Shown: in pieces, positions 42,407 through 51,600 of the stretch
Position numbering within the stretch: position 1 is the first letter of the stretch
How the letters are laid out: each line of letters begins with the position of its first letter
Origin: Gammaproteobacteria bacterium
Lineage (GTDB): Bacteria > Pseudomonadota > Gammaproteobacteria > Competibacterales > Competibacteraceae
Length of the DNA: 64,000 nucleotides
Direction of reading: 5' to 3'
NCBI GenBank assembly: GCA_024235035.1
Contig: JACKNE010000008.1
Location: 186,001 to 250,000, forward strand
Notes under the pieces: model-generated
Database searches by the model: none
Told to the model about the DNA's origin: nothing
The model's input: only the letters and a program-made list of their open reading frames with translations
Program-made: the position numbers and the translations under genes

Positions 42407-44635
42407 TTAAAGCCGGTTGGGGTAAACGGCGGATCGTAACCACTGACGCAGCTGTTCGGCAGGCATAGGTGGGGCATACAGATAGCCTTGAGCCATCGTG
42501 CATCCCAAACCGCGTAGGAAACCCGCCTGTTCGAGGGTTTCCACGCCTTCGGCGATCGAGTCCACCCGCAGTTTCTGGCTCAACCCCACGATGGTTTCAG
42601 CGTACATGCCACCCTTACCTTGCTGAATTTCCTTGACAAAGGTTCGATCGATCTTGAGGCAATCGATCGGTAGGGATTGCAGTTGTCCTAACGAAGAATA
42701 GCCAGTGCCGAAGTCATCGATCGCAATCTGGACACCTAGCCGCTTGAGCGCTTCCAGGCTTTGTAGAACCACCTTCGGTTCATCCATGGCGATGCTCTCG
42801 GTGATTTCCAGCTCGAGTAGGGATGGCGACATTCGATAGCGCTCCAGGGCGCGAGCCACTTCTTCGATGAAATCAGCCTTGCGAAACTGCGCCATGCTGA
42901 CGTTGACCGCCATCTTCAGCATTTCAAACCCGTCCGCCGCAAGCTGGCTATGTTGGGCGCATGCTTGTTCCAACACCCAGACGCCAATCTGGACTATCAG
43001 GCCTGAATACTCGGCGAGTGGGATGAACACATCCGGAGGTTGGGTAAACCCACGTATATCATCCGGCCAGCGCACCAACGCCTCCAACCCCACGATTGCA
43101 CCGGTGGTCAAGGCGATTTGCGGCTGATACCAAACCTGTAGCTTGCCCAACTGGAAATCCTGCCGCAGGTGACGGATCACCTCGACCCGCCAGCGGGTAT
43201 TATCTTCCATTTCCGCCAGATAATATTCGTAGTGGGCCGAGAGGCTACGCTTAGCGCGATTGAGCGCGATATTGACTCGCTTGAGCAGGGTGATGCCGGA
43301 ATCGGCGTTGTCCAGATTGCGACACAGCCCTAGCGTGATCGTGACCGGGAACTGATACTCACCGACCTCGAAAGGGTCATGGAACAAGGCCAGGAGATTG
43401 GTGGCGTTGACCTGAGGTTCAGGGCCGAGCACACCGAATACGTCGGCGCCCACCCGAGCCAACCGGCATTCCGACCCCAGCCGGGCTTGTAGCCGCCCAG
43501 CAACCGCCACCAAGAGCAGGTTACCAATGTCCTGGCCAAGGCCGTCATTGAGATCGGCAAAGTGATCAATGTCCAACAGCGCTGCTACGATATCCGTTTG
43601 CGCCTGGGCAGCGGCATCAAGATCGGTAATGAACTGTAGACGATTGGGTAGTCGGGTCAGCGGATCATGATAAGCGATATGATTCAGACGTTCGACCAGC
43701 TTGACGTTGCGAAAACAGGCGGCGATATTGGCGACGAACACTTCGAGCAGTGGGCGATCTAGAGCGGTGAGCGCTTGCTCGGAATCGAGAAAGATGGCCG
43801 CCTCCTGGTGAGGGGCAGCCTTCAGATACAACACGGTGTAGTCAGGACCAAACAGATGCTGACCCTGAGCCACACTAGTCAGAATCGCCGAGACGATCCG
43901 GGGGTCCGGCAGGGCCTCCAACGGCTGGGCAATATAGCGCGCATACCGGCCAGCGGCGCTGACCACGTAGCAGTGCTGATCATCGCCACCGGATGGCGCA
44001 CCTTTCTGGGTGCAAACGATGCCATCCAGCGGTAGCTGGAACAGCGCAGCCAGTTGGGTCAATACTCCTTCGGCTAGGCCGGAGATCGCATACTGCTCCA
44101 TCAGATCGGCGGCGGCGCCGACGATCAGTTCCAAACCTCGTCGATTTTGGGCAATAGTGTACAGTTGTTGATAGGCGCGCAAGGCGGCGCTGACCGTGAC
44201 GATCAACCGGGTATGCGTCAATTCGGCCTTGGTGCGATAGTCGTTGATATCGTATTCGTGGATGACGGTCAGTTCCGGCGCATAGCCGGGTTGACCTGTG
44301 CGCAGGATGATCCGGCATTCCATCATCTTCAGCGAATCGCGCATATACCCAACCAGATCGAGACCGGCCTGCTCGGTTTCCATCACCACATCCAGCAAGG
44401 CTACGGCGATGTCGGGGTGCTCGCGCAAGTGCTCACGCGCTTGCAGGCCGCTGTAGGCATGCAGCAAGCGCAAAGGCCGCCCAAAAATACGCTGATCACG
44501 TAGGACAAATCGGGTCGTGCTATGCACCTCATGATCATCATCGACCACCAATATTTTCCAGGGCGAAACTGGGATGGTTTGGAGGGGGCCTTGGGAATCA
44601 GTATCATTGATAAGGTTGATTAATTCATCGATCAT
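42407..44635 (-). CDS. response regulator with DUF3369, degenerate GGDEF and EAL
   Basis: A 742-residue protein. Order: REC at about 25-150 (ILVVDDDHEVHSTTRFVL, VALLDVVMETEQAGLDLV), DUF3369 at about 160-310, a GGDEF-like domain at about 315-480, and EAL at about 490-735 with GLEALVRWPDD and DDFGTGYSSLGQLQ. The GGDEF signature is replaced by RVGADVFGVL, so cyclase activity is unlikely; the EAL motifs look complete, so it is predicted to be a phosphorylation-controlled c-di-GMP phosphodiesterase. Its ATG overlaps, as ATGA, the stop of the decayed kinase frame just upstream, which may once have been its phosphodonor. Confidence 0.9.
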   Translation of the reverse strand: MIDELINLINDTDSQGPLQTIPVSPWKILVVDDDHEVHSTTRFVLRDQRIFGRPLRLLHAYSGLQAREHLREHPDIAVALLDVVMETEQAGLDLVGYMRDSLKMMECRIILRTGQPGYAPELTVIHEYDINDYRTKAELTHTRLIVTVSAALRAYQQLYTIAQNRRGLELIVGAAADLMEQYAISGLAEGVLTQLAALFQLPLDGIVCTQKGAPSGGDDQHCYVVSAAGRYARYIAQPLEALPDPRIVSAILTSVAQGQHLFGPDYTVLYLKAAPHQEAAIFLDSEQALTALDRPLLEVFVANIAACFRNVKLVERLNHIAYHDPLTRLPNRLQFITDLDAAAQAQTDIVAALLDIDHFADLNDGLGQDIGNLLLVAVAGRLQARLGSECRLARVGADVFGVLGPEPQVNATNLLALFHDPFEVGEYQFPVTITLGLCRNLDNADSGITLLKRVNIALNRAKRSLSAHYEYYLAEMEDNTRWRVEVIRHLRQDFQLGKLQVWYQPQIALTTGAIVGLEALVRWPDDIRGFTQPPDVFIPLAEYSGLIVQIGVWVLEQACAQHSQLAADGFEMLKMAVNVSMAQFRKADFIEEVARALERYRMSPSLLELEITESIAMDEPKVVLQSLEALKRLGVQIAIDDFGTGYSSLGQLQSLPIDCLKIDRTFVKEIQQGKGGMYAETIVGLSQKLRVDSIAEGVETLEQAGFLRGLGCTMAQGYLYAPPMPAEQLRQWLRSAVYPNRL

Positions 44636-45028
44636 GTGAGTATGCCTAGAATTGTCTTATCGGGGACGGTTTGCGGGAGAACGATTGTAAAGATGACTCC
44701 TTTACCCGCGACTGAGACCCTGAATCGTTCCTCCAAGTATTCTTGTGACTAGATTATAGACAATATAAAACCCCAATCTACAACCTCCGCTACTCAGTTT
44801 GGCGGTAAAAAATGGTTCGAAGATGAGATGAAGTATCAACTTCAGGATGCCGACCCCATGATCCGTATAGTTGAGTTGTAGGTCGGTAGACCCAAGCGTT
44901 ATGGCGTCAATGCGCATGATCCCGGTCTCCACCCCAACAAGGCATGGTTCGGTTTTCAATTGTCGATAGACGGCATAACCGTCCTGCCAGATCAGATCGC
45001 GAGGTGCCAGCCAGTCGATAAAATCCGC
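44632..45028 (-). pseudogene. decayed histidine kinase C-terminus
   Basis: The minus strand from 44959 to 44702 encodes ...LILHLIFEPFFTAKLSSGG...LGFYIVYNLVTRILGGTIQ, clearly the ATP-binding end (F and G boxes) of the kinases at 45035 and 48678, which read NHIFEPFFTTRLGQGGSGLGLYIVYNLVT. The N-box and phospho-His parts are missing. At about 44705-44720 the frame is lost; one base over, it resumes as GKGVIFTIVLPQTVPDK and ends in a TGA at 44634-44632 that overlaps the next gene's ATG. A frameshift and loss of the 5' portion are therefore visible. The open frame upstream of 44959 (to 45028) is not kinase-like and unrecognised. Confidence 0.8.
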
Positions 45029-45034
45029 TCAAGC

Positions 45035-47497
45035 TTAGCTAGCGGCTGGTCGATCTGGAGCAATGCGGGGTAAAGCCAGAGTGAAAGTGACGCCTTGTCC
45101 AGGCGAGCTGGTCACCTGAACGGCGCCGCCCAGCACGCCGGTCACTAAATTGTAGACAATGTACAATCCCAACCCGCTCCCGCCTTGGCCTAGCCGGGTA
45201 GTGAAAAAGGGTTCGAAAATATGGTTGAGAACGTTGGTCGGAATACCGATGCCATTATCGGCATAACGCAAGGTGACTTGATCCGACCCAAGTGCATGCG
45301 CCTGAAGTTGAATGCGGCCAGCTTCCATCCCGACAAAGCCGTGAGTAAGAGAATTGCTGACGAGGTTGACGATGACTTGCTCCAACGGGCCAGGATAGCT
45401 ATCCAGATCCAAGTCAGCCGGCATGTCCAGCTCGATTCGGTGGGTGGTATGCTTGAATTGGGGTTGCAAGGTGACCAGCAGCTCTTCGATCGTCTGGTAC
45501 AGGTTGAAATAGCGACGACGCATGCTGGTCTGATCCACCGCAACCTGTTTGAATTGGCCGATCAGCTCCGCCGCGCGGGCTGTGTTGCGTTCCAGCAGAT
45601 CCACCGCCTCTCGACCCTGACTCAGAAAAGTCTCCATTTGGGAGCGGCGTAAGGCGCCGGATTCGACCGCTGTGGCGAAGACGTGTAGATGCTCACCCAG
45701 GGCGCTGGCTACGGTGCGTGCGTTGCCCAACGGGGTGTTCAGCTCATGGGCCACCCCAGCCACCAATTGACCCAGCGCCGCCAACTTCTCTGATTGCACC
45801 AACTGATCCATAGCCTGGTGTAACTTATCCGTTCGCTCTATGATCAATTCCTCCAGGTGTTCTCGATACCGTTGCAGCTCTTCCTCCGCTCGCTTGCGCT
45901 CGGTGACGTCGACGCAAATTCCTGTCATGCGGGTGGCTTGATTCTGTTTGTCCAAAAACAATGTACCCCGCACCTCAACCCAGCCGGCCTTACCATCACC
46001 TCGAATAATCCCATGTTCGTACTGAATGACAGCGGGCGCATGGGCGCTGCTCAGAAATGTCTGAACCTCGTTGTTCACCTCCTCACGGATCTCGGAAGCG
46101 ATAAAACCAAGGTATGCTTCGTAGGTTCCCCCAAACTCATCAGCACTGATGCCAAAAATGCGCTGGGTCTCTGGCGACCACACGACATGGTTGCCGATAA
46201 TGTCCCATTCCCATGTACCCATACATGCAGCCTGCAACGCCAGCCGCAAACGCTCTGTGTTCTCTCCCAGAAGCTTCTCCGCCTGCTTGCGCTCGGTGAT
46301 GTCGAACATCAAGGACAATAAAACATCCTGCTCGCCCAGCCGGATGATTTCCACGGACCATAACACCTCGCGGATCTCGCCGGTCTTGGTGCGAAGGCGT
46401 GTCGGTATTTCCCGAACCGTTCTATCCACGCGGAGTTGCGCGATCATCCGTTCGCGCGTGCCTGAATCGACCCAGACGCCAAGTTCTGTGGAGGTGTGGT
46501 CGATCATCTCCTCACGGGTATAACCCAACATACGCTGCGTTTGCTTGTTGGCGTCAAGAAAGCGGCCGGTTTCGATTTCGGTGATGGCCATCGGGACTGG
46601 ATTGACGTGGAATGCCTTAGCGAAACGTTCCTCGCTCGCCCGCAATGCAGCCTCCGCTCGCTTGCGCTCGGTGATGTCGCGCACAATGGCCCACATACCG
46701 GTCGGTCGGTCGGTCGTATCACGCAGCAAAAACGCGCGCAATTCAACGGGCAAAATAGTCCCATCCTTCTTGCAATATTCCTTCTCATACACATCCGAAT
46801 AACCCCTTACCAAGATTTGCTTTTCCACGACATCAGCCTCGAAAGCGCGCCACTGCTCGGGAGTCAGATCCTGGTAAGTCAATTGGCGCAGCTCCTCTTC
46901 TGAGTAACCGAGCATCGTTTGAAAGGCCTGATTGCATTCCTGAAGAGCGCCGCTCATATCGACACTGGCAAAAGCATCCCTTATGGATTCATGGAGGCGG
47001 CGATATTTGGCTTCGCTCTCACGCAACGCCTTTTCCGCTCTTATGCGGTCCGAGATGTCCCGAACAACGAGCATTCCCGTTGGCCGATCATCCACCACCA
47101 CCACCTTGGTCCAACCATCCAAAACACGGATCGAGCGATCGGCGCATGTATACATGGCCTGCGTCGGGATTGGCTGATCCGGTTTTGCGACCGCTTCTCG
47201 CGCTGTCTCATCCAAAGCGGGATGGAGTCCAGCAAGACAGACTCCTAGCAGATTTTCCCGGGCGCGCTCCAACGCCTGACACGCCGTATCGTTGGCGTCC
47301 ACAACTTGCAGGCTGACCACGTCGAAGAAGAGGATGAGTTCGCTACTCTGATCAATCAGTTGGCGAAACCGTTTCAGCTCCGCGTATTGATGCTGCAACT
47401 CCGGATAGTAGCTTTTGCGAACCGAGCGCTCACCAAGGCCGATGATCTTCTCACGCAACACATCCCAATCTTCAGGGGATTCAGAGCGCCTCTTCAT
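45035..47497 (-). CDS. multi-PAS sensor histidine kinase
   Basis: An 820-residue soluble kinase. After an N-terminal coiled coil come four PAS/PAC modules (from about 45, 160, 280 and 405; each ends in an ITERK/DRIRAEKAL-type linker), a coiled coil, HisKA at about 560 with LGQLVAGVAHELNTPLGNARTVA (phospho-His), and HATPase_c to the end with NSLTHGF, DNGIGI and GGSGLGLYI boxes. The catalytic core is closely related to that of the 1327-residue kinase upstream. No receiver is fused. Its start overlaps the end of ercA by 17 bases, so the two are coupled. Confidence 0.9.
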   Translation of the reverse strand: MKRRSESPEDWDVLREKIIGLGERSVRKSYYPELQHQYAELKRFRQLIDQSSELILFFDVVSLQVVDANDTACQALERARENLLGVCLAGLHPALDETAREAVAKPDQPIPTQAMYTCADRSIRVLDGWTKVVVVDDRPTGMLVVRDISDRIRAEKALRESEAKYRRLHESIRDAFASVDMSGALQECNQAFQTMLGYSEEELRQLTYQDLTPEQWRAFEADVVEKQILVRGYSDVYEKEYCKKDGTILPVELRAFLLRDTTDRPTGMWAIVRDITERKRAEAALRASEERFAKAFHVNPVPMAITEIETGRFLDANKQTQRMLGYTREEMIDHTSTELGVWVDSGTRERMIAQLRVDRTVREIPTRLRTKTGEIREVLWSVEIIRLGEQDVLLSLMFDITERKQAEKLLGENTERLRLALQAACMGTWEWDIIGNHVVWSPETQRIFGISADEFGGTYEAYLGFIASEIREEVNNEVQTFLSSAHAPAVIQYEHGIIRGDGKAGWVEVRGTLFLDKQNQATRMTGICVDVTERKRAEEELQRYREHLEELIIERTDKLHQAMDQLVQSEKLAALGQLVAGVAHELNTPLGNARTVASALGEHLHVFATAVESGALRRSQMETFLSQGREAVDLLERNTARAAELIGQFKQVAVDQTSMRRRYFNLYQTIEELLVTLQPQFKHTTHRIELDMPADLDLDSYPGPLEQVIVNLVSNSLTHGFVGMEAGRIQLQAHALGSDQVTLRYADNGIGIPTNVLNHIFEPFFTTRLGQGGSGLGLYIVYNLVTGVLGGAVQVTSSPGQGVTFTLALPRIAPDRPAAS

Positions 47498-48644
47498 AAA
47501 TAGCCTGAATATCCGTTGCCTTGACCCGACGCGGATTAGTCACCATGCATGGATCGACCACCGCCTTACGCGCCAATGCCACGACATCGTCGGCTCTGAT
47601 TCGACGGTCGCCGAGAGTGCCGACCACACCTGCCTCGCAACGGAATTCAGCCACAGCACCGAGAATCTTCTGACGCCGTGTTTCTGCAGTCATGCCGCGC
47701 ACATCCACGCCCATGACTTCTCCAATCCTGGTGAAGCGCTCAGGTTCGGCGTCGAAATTGAACGCCATCACATGATGGAGCAACAAAGCATTGCATTCTC
47801 CATGCGGCAGATCCTTATATCCGCCGAGACTGTGCGCCATGGCATGCACTGCACCCAGGCTAGCGTTGGAGAAGGCAAGACCGGCGTGGAGGCTAGCCAG
47901 CATCACTCGTCCACGCAGTTCGACATCGTGAGGCTCGGCAATCGAAGCATGGAGATTCTCACGGATAAGGCGGATGGCTTCCAAGGCATGCAGGTCGGTA
48001 ATCGGCGAATGAGCGACCGACACGAAAGCTTCGACAGCATGAACCAACGCATCCATGCCTGTACATGCCGTCAGGTAGGCATCCTTAGTGACCAGCGTCT
48101 CTGGGTCGATCAACGCAATATCCGGTACCACCGCCTTACTGATGATAGCGATCTTCACCTGTTCCTCGGTGTTAGTGATGATCGCGAACTGAGAGACATC
48201 AGCGGATGTTCCAGCCGTCGTTGGAACACAGATCAAGGGAGGCGCCGGTCTGGTCACCTGATCGATTCCTTCAAAATCCAGGATAGGCTGGCCACTGGCG
48301 CTGACTACGCCAATCCCTTTAGCACAATCCATGACACTGCCACCGCCGACACAGACAATGGCATCGCAGCGATTTTCAAGAAAGACCGCAGCGCCCTTCA
48401 TCACCTCGTAGTCCCGTGGATTAGGAGAGATTTCGGCAAAGCGTATGCACTGGATACCCTCATGATCGAGGATCGCTTCCACCTCCCCGGCCCAACCGGC
48501 TGCCATCAGGCCGGGATCGGTGACCAACAGCGCTCGGTGCGCGCCATAGAGTTTGGCATAGCGAGCGGTCAGTTTGCGGCTACCCATGCCAAAGACGAAT
48601 TCCGGTGCAACGAACTTGCGTAATGCTGTCATGTTGTCGGCCAT
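47481..48644 (-). CDS. ercA: iron-containing alcohol dehydrogenase-like regulatory protein, ErcA type
   Basis: A 387-residue group III (iron-type) alcohol dehydrogenase. Seen: FVAPEFVFGMGSR at the start, the nucleotide-binding VCVGGGSVMDCAKGIGVV near 92-109, PPLICVPTTAGTSADVSQFAI, and metal-ligand segments ACTGMDALVHAVEAF and HAMAHSLGGYKDLPHGECNALLLHH. The wording closely follows ErcA, described in Pseudomonas as an ADH-like protein that acts in regulation of ethanol oxidation genes. Start ATG 48644 follows a perfect AGGAGG five bases upstream; GTG 48650 is within that site. It lies 33 bases after one PAS kinase gene and overlaps the next, consistent with a signalling rather than purely metabolic role. 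Confidence 0.85.
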   Translation of the reverse strand: MADNMTALRKFVAPEFVFGMGSRKLTARYAKLYGAHRALLVTDPGLMAAGWAGEVEAILDHEGIQCIRFAEISPNPRDYEVMKGAAVFLENRCDAIVCVGGGSVMDCAKGIGVVSASGQPILDFEGIDQVTRPAPPLICVPTTAGTSADVSQFAIITNTEEQVKIAIISKAVVPDIALIDPETLVTKDAYLTACTGMDALVHAVEAFVSVAHSPITDLHALEAIRLIRENLHASIAEPHDVELRGRVMLASLHAGLAFSNASLGAVHAMAHSLGGYKDLPHGECNALLLHHVMAFNFDAEPERFTRIGEVMGVDVRGMTAETRRQKILGAVAEFRCEAGVVGTLGDRRIRADDVVALARKAVVDPCMVTNPRRVKATDIQAIYEEAL

Positions 48645-48677
48645 GGTCACCTCCTGAATCGAGCAATGTTCGTCACA

Positions 48678-51600
48678 TTAGCGAACCGGAGCATCCCGGG
48701 GCAGAACGAAAGTGAAACCAGCACCTTGACCAGGCAGGCTTTCCACCTTGACGGCGCCGCCCAACACGCTGGTGACCAAATTGTAGACGATGTACAACCC
48801 CAATCCACTGCCGCCCTGACCCAATCGGGTGGTGAAAAACGGCTCGAAAATATGGTTGAGGATGGTCGGCGGAATACCCAAGCCATCGTCGGTATAACGC
48901 AGGACGACTTGCGCCGGTCCGAGTGCAGCGGCGTGCATACGAATGATCCCGGTCTCCATCCCAACGAAGCCGTGGGTAAGGGAATTGCCGACGAGGTTGG
49001 CGATGACCTGTTCCAGCGGGCCAGGGTAGCTGTCCAGTTCCAGCTCGGGAGCAATATCGAGCTCAACGCGATGGGCGGTGTGCTTGAATTGGGGCCGCAG
49101 GGTGACCAGCATTTCCTCGATCGTCTGACGCAGGTTGAAACGCCGCCGCCGCATGCTGGTCTGATCCACCGCCACTTGCTTGAAATGCTCGATCAAATCC
49201 GCCGCGCGGGCCGTGTTGCGTTCCAGCAGATCCACGGCTTCCTGGCCCCGACTCAGAAAGCTGTCCACCTGAGAACGGCGCAGCGCGCCGGATTCGATCG
49301 CTGCAGCGAACACGCGCAGATGTTCCGCCAAGGTGCTGGCCACAGTGCGCGTGTTGCCCAGTGGGGTATTGAGTTCATGGGCCACTCCGGCGACCAATTG
49401 ACCTAAGGCCGCCAGCTTCTCCGATTGCACCAACTGATCCATGGCCTGGTGCAACTCAGCGGTACGCTCGGTGACCAACTCCTCCAGGTGTTCTCGGTGC
49501 CGTTGTAGTTCTTCTTCCACCCGCTTGCGCTCGGTGATGTCGTAGATAAGGGATAACATCACCTCTTGGTCACCGAATCGGATCGTTTCCGCTGACCACA
49601 GTACATCCAGAATGTCGCCGGTCTTGGTTCGAAAACGGATCGGTGCTTCCCGGAAAAACCCATCTCTTCGAAGCTGCGCGATCATCTGCTGGCGCGAACC
49701 CGAATCAGCCCAAATGCCGAGTTCCGTGGAGGTATGGCCAATCGTCTCCTCACGGGTATAGCCCAGCATCATCAGCCATTGCTCGTTCACGTCGATGAAG
49801 CAACCTGTTTCGATAACGGAGATAACCATCGACGCTGGGTTGGCGCGAAAAGCCTTGGCGAAGCGTTCCTCGCTTTCTCGCAGTGCTTCCTCCGCCCGCT
49901 TACGGTCGGTGATGTCCGAACCCACACTGAAGACTTCGACAACTTGGCTCCGCTCATCCAAGACAGCCTTGTTGGTCCACGCGATCCAAACTCGTTCCCC
50001 ATCACGACGGATGTTCTCGTTGATGTTGTATTTGAACCGTTCGGGGTGATGACAAATTTCATCCATCAGCGGGCGTAAATCCCTGCCGGTACTTTCGTCC
50101 GGCGGTACGATGGTTTCCTTCACAAGGCGGCCAAACAATTCTGCTTCTGAATAGCCAAAAAACTTCAAGCCATATTCATTCATGAAGGTGATTTCACCTT
50201 GAGGATTCCAGCGCAGGATAATGCTGTTGGCATTCTCCACCAATTCGCGATATTTCCGCTCATTTTCACTGAGCGCCTCCTCAGTGCGCTTGCGCTCGGT
50301 AATATCGCGGACGAAGGCGAAATCGTATTCCTGACCTTCGTATTCCACATGATTGGCGGTAACCTCCACGGGAAAAATTACACCGTCCTTGCGCTGATGC
50401 CGTGTTTCAAAGCGACGTTTTTTCAGATGTCGGGTCCTTTCCCAGTGCGGAGACCATCTTTCCGAAGTGAAATCGGGATCGATATCCCAAACCGCCATGG
50501 TCAGCAGTTCATCGTGCGTATAACCGAGGGTATGACAAGCCTGCTCATTGACATTGATGAAATACCCATCCGACCTGACCCAGAACATAGCATCTGCAGA
50601 TCGCAGGATGGAAAGTTGCGCCAGTTGCAATGCTTTTTCCGCTCGCTCACGTTCGGCTCGGGTGCGCAGCATGGCGATACCAAACGCTAGATCGCTGGCC
50701 AATTCACGCAAAAGAGCGATCTCCTCGACATCAAAGGCATCTGGCGCCGACGAATAAATGCCCAATGCCCCAAAGATCTGGTCATCGAATGTCAATGGCA
50801 ATGCGCACACAGCGGCATAACCACGCTGAGATGCAAGTCGTGAATGAGTGATGCTTTGGATGAGGCAGTGGTGTCCGGTGCGAATGGCTGTACCGATGGG
50901 ACCACGCCCACGCTCGGTATCCGCCCAACTGACCTTGATGCTTTTTAGATAACCGCTTTCAAATCCAGCATGCGCCACCGGTCGCACTGTCTTGAACTTA
51001 TCGTGTTCGGCGTAACCCACCCAAGCCATGCGGTAACCACCCGCCTGCACAACGATCGTGCAAATGGTGATCAGCAACTCAATTTCATCGGTGATGCGAA
51101 TCAAGGCTTGATTGCAGTCACTGAGCATCCGTAACTGTCGATTGGCGCGGCGCAAGGTTTCCTCCGCCTGCTTGCGCTCGGTGATATCGCGGCCAGTGCC
51201 ACGATAACCGAGAAAACACCCTGAGTCATCGAATAGTGGCTGGCCGCTGATGCTAAACCACCGGTCCACGCCGGATTCCGGGCATACTCGGTATTCCAAG
51301 TCCCGAAACGGCTGATGCGCTTCGAGTAAGGCGCGATGCGCCGCCCACTGTTCGGGCGTGAAGCTGATCGGCAATTCCCAACGCGTCTTTCCCAGCAATT
51401 CAGCGTAACCAACACCCAGTGATTCCAAAGCGGACGTCATGACACCCTCGGAAAAAAACCTGAACCTGAACTGAGCATCCTGTTCCCAGAACCAGTCCGA
51501 AGCCAGGGTTGAGAGATCGCGAAAACGCGTCTCACTAATCGTTAAATCCCGCTCGCGCTGGCTAATAGCCAATGACATTCGTTCGAGGGCGCTGGCTAAA

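Noticed and set aside
47415..48623. 402-codon plus-strand frame antisense to ercA
   Set aside because: The opposite strand encodes a complete ErcA-like protein with a perfect ribosome-binding site.
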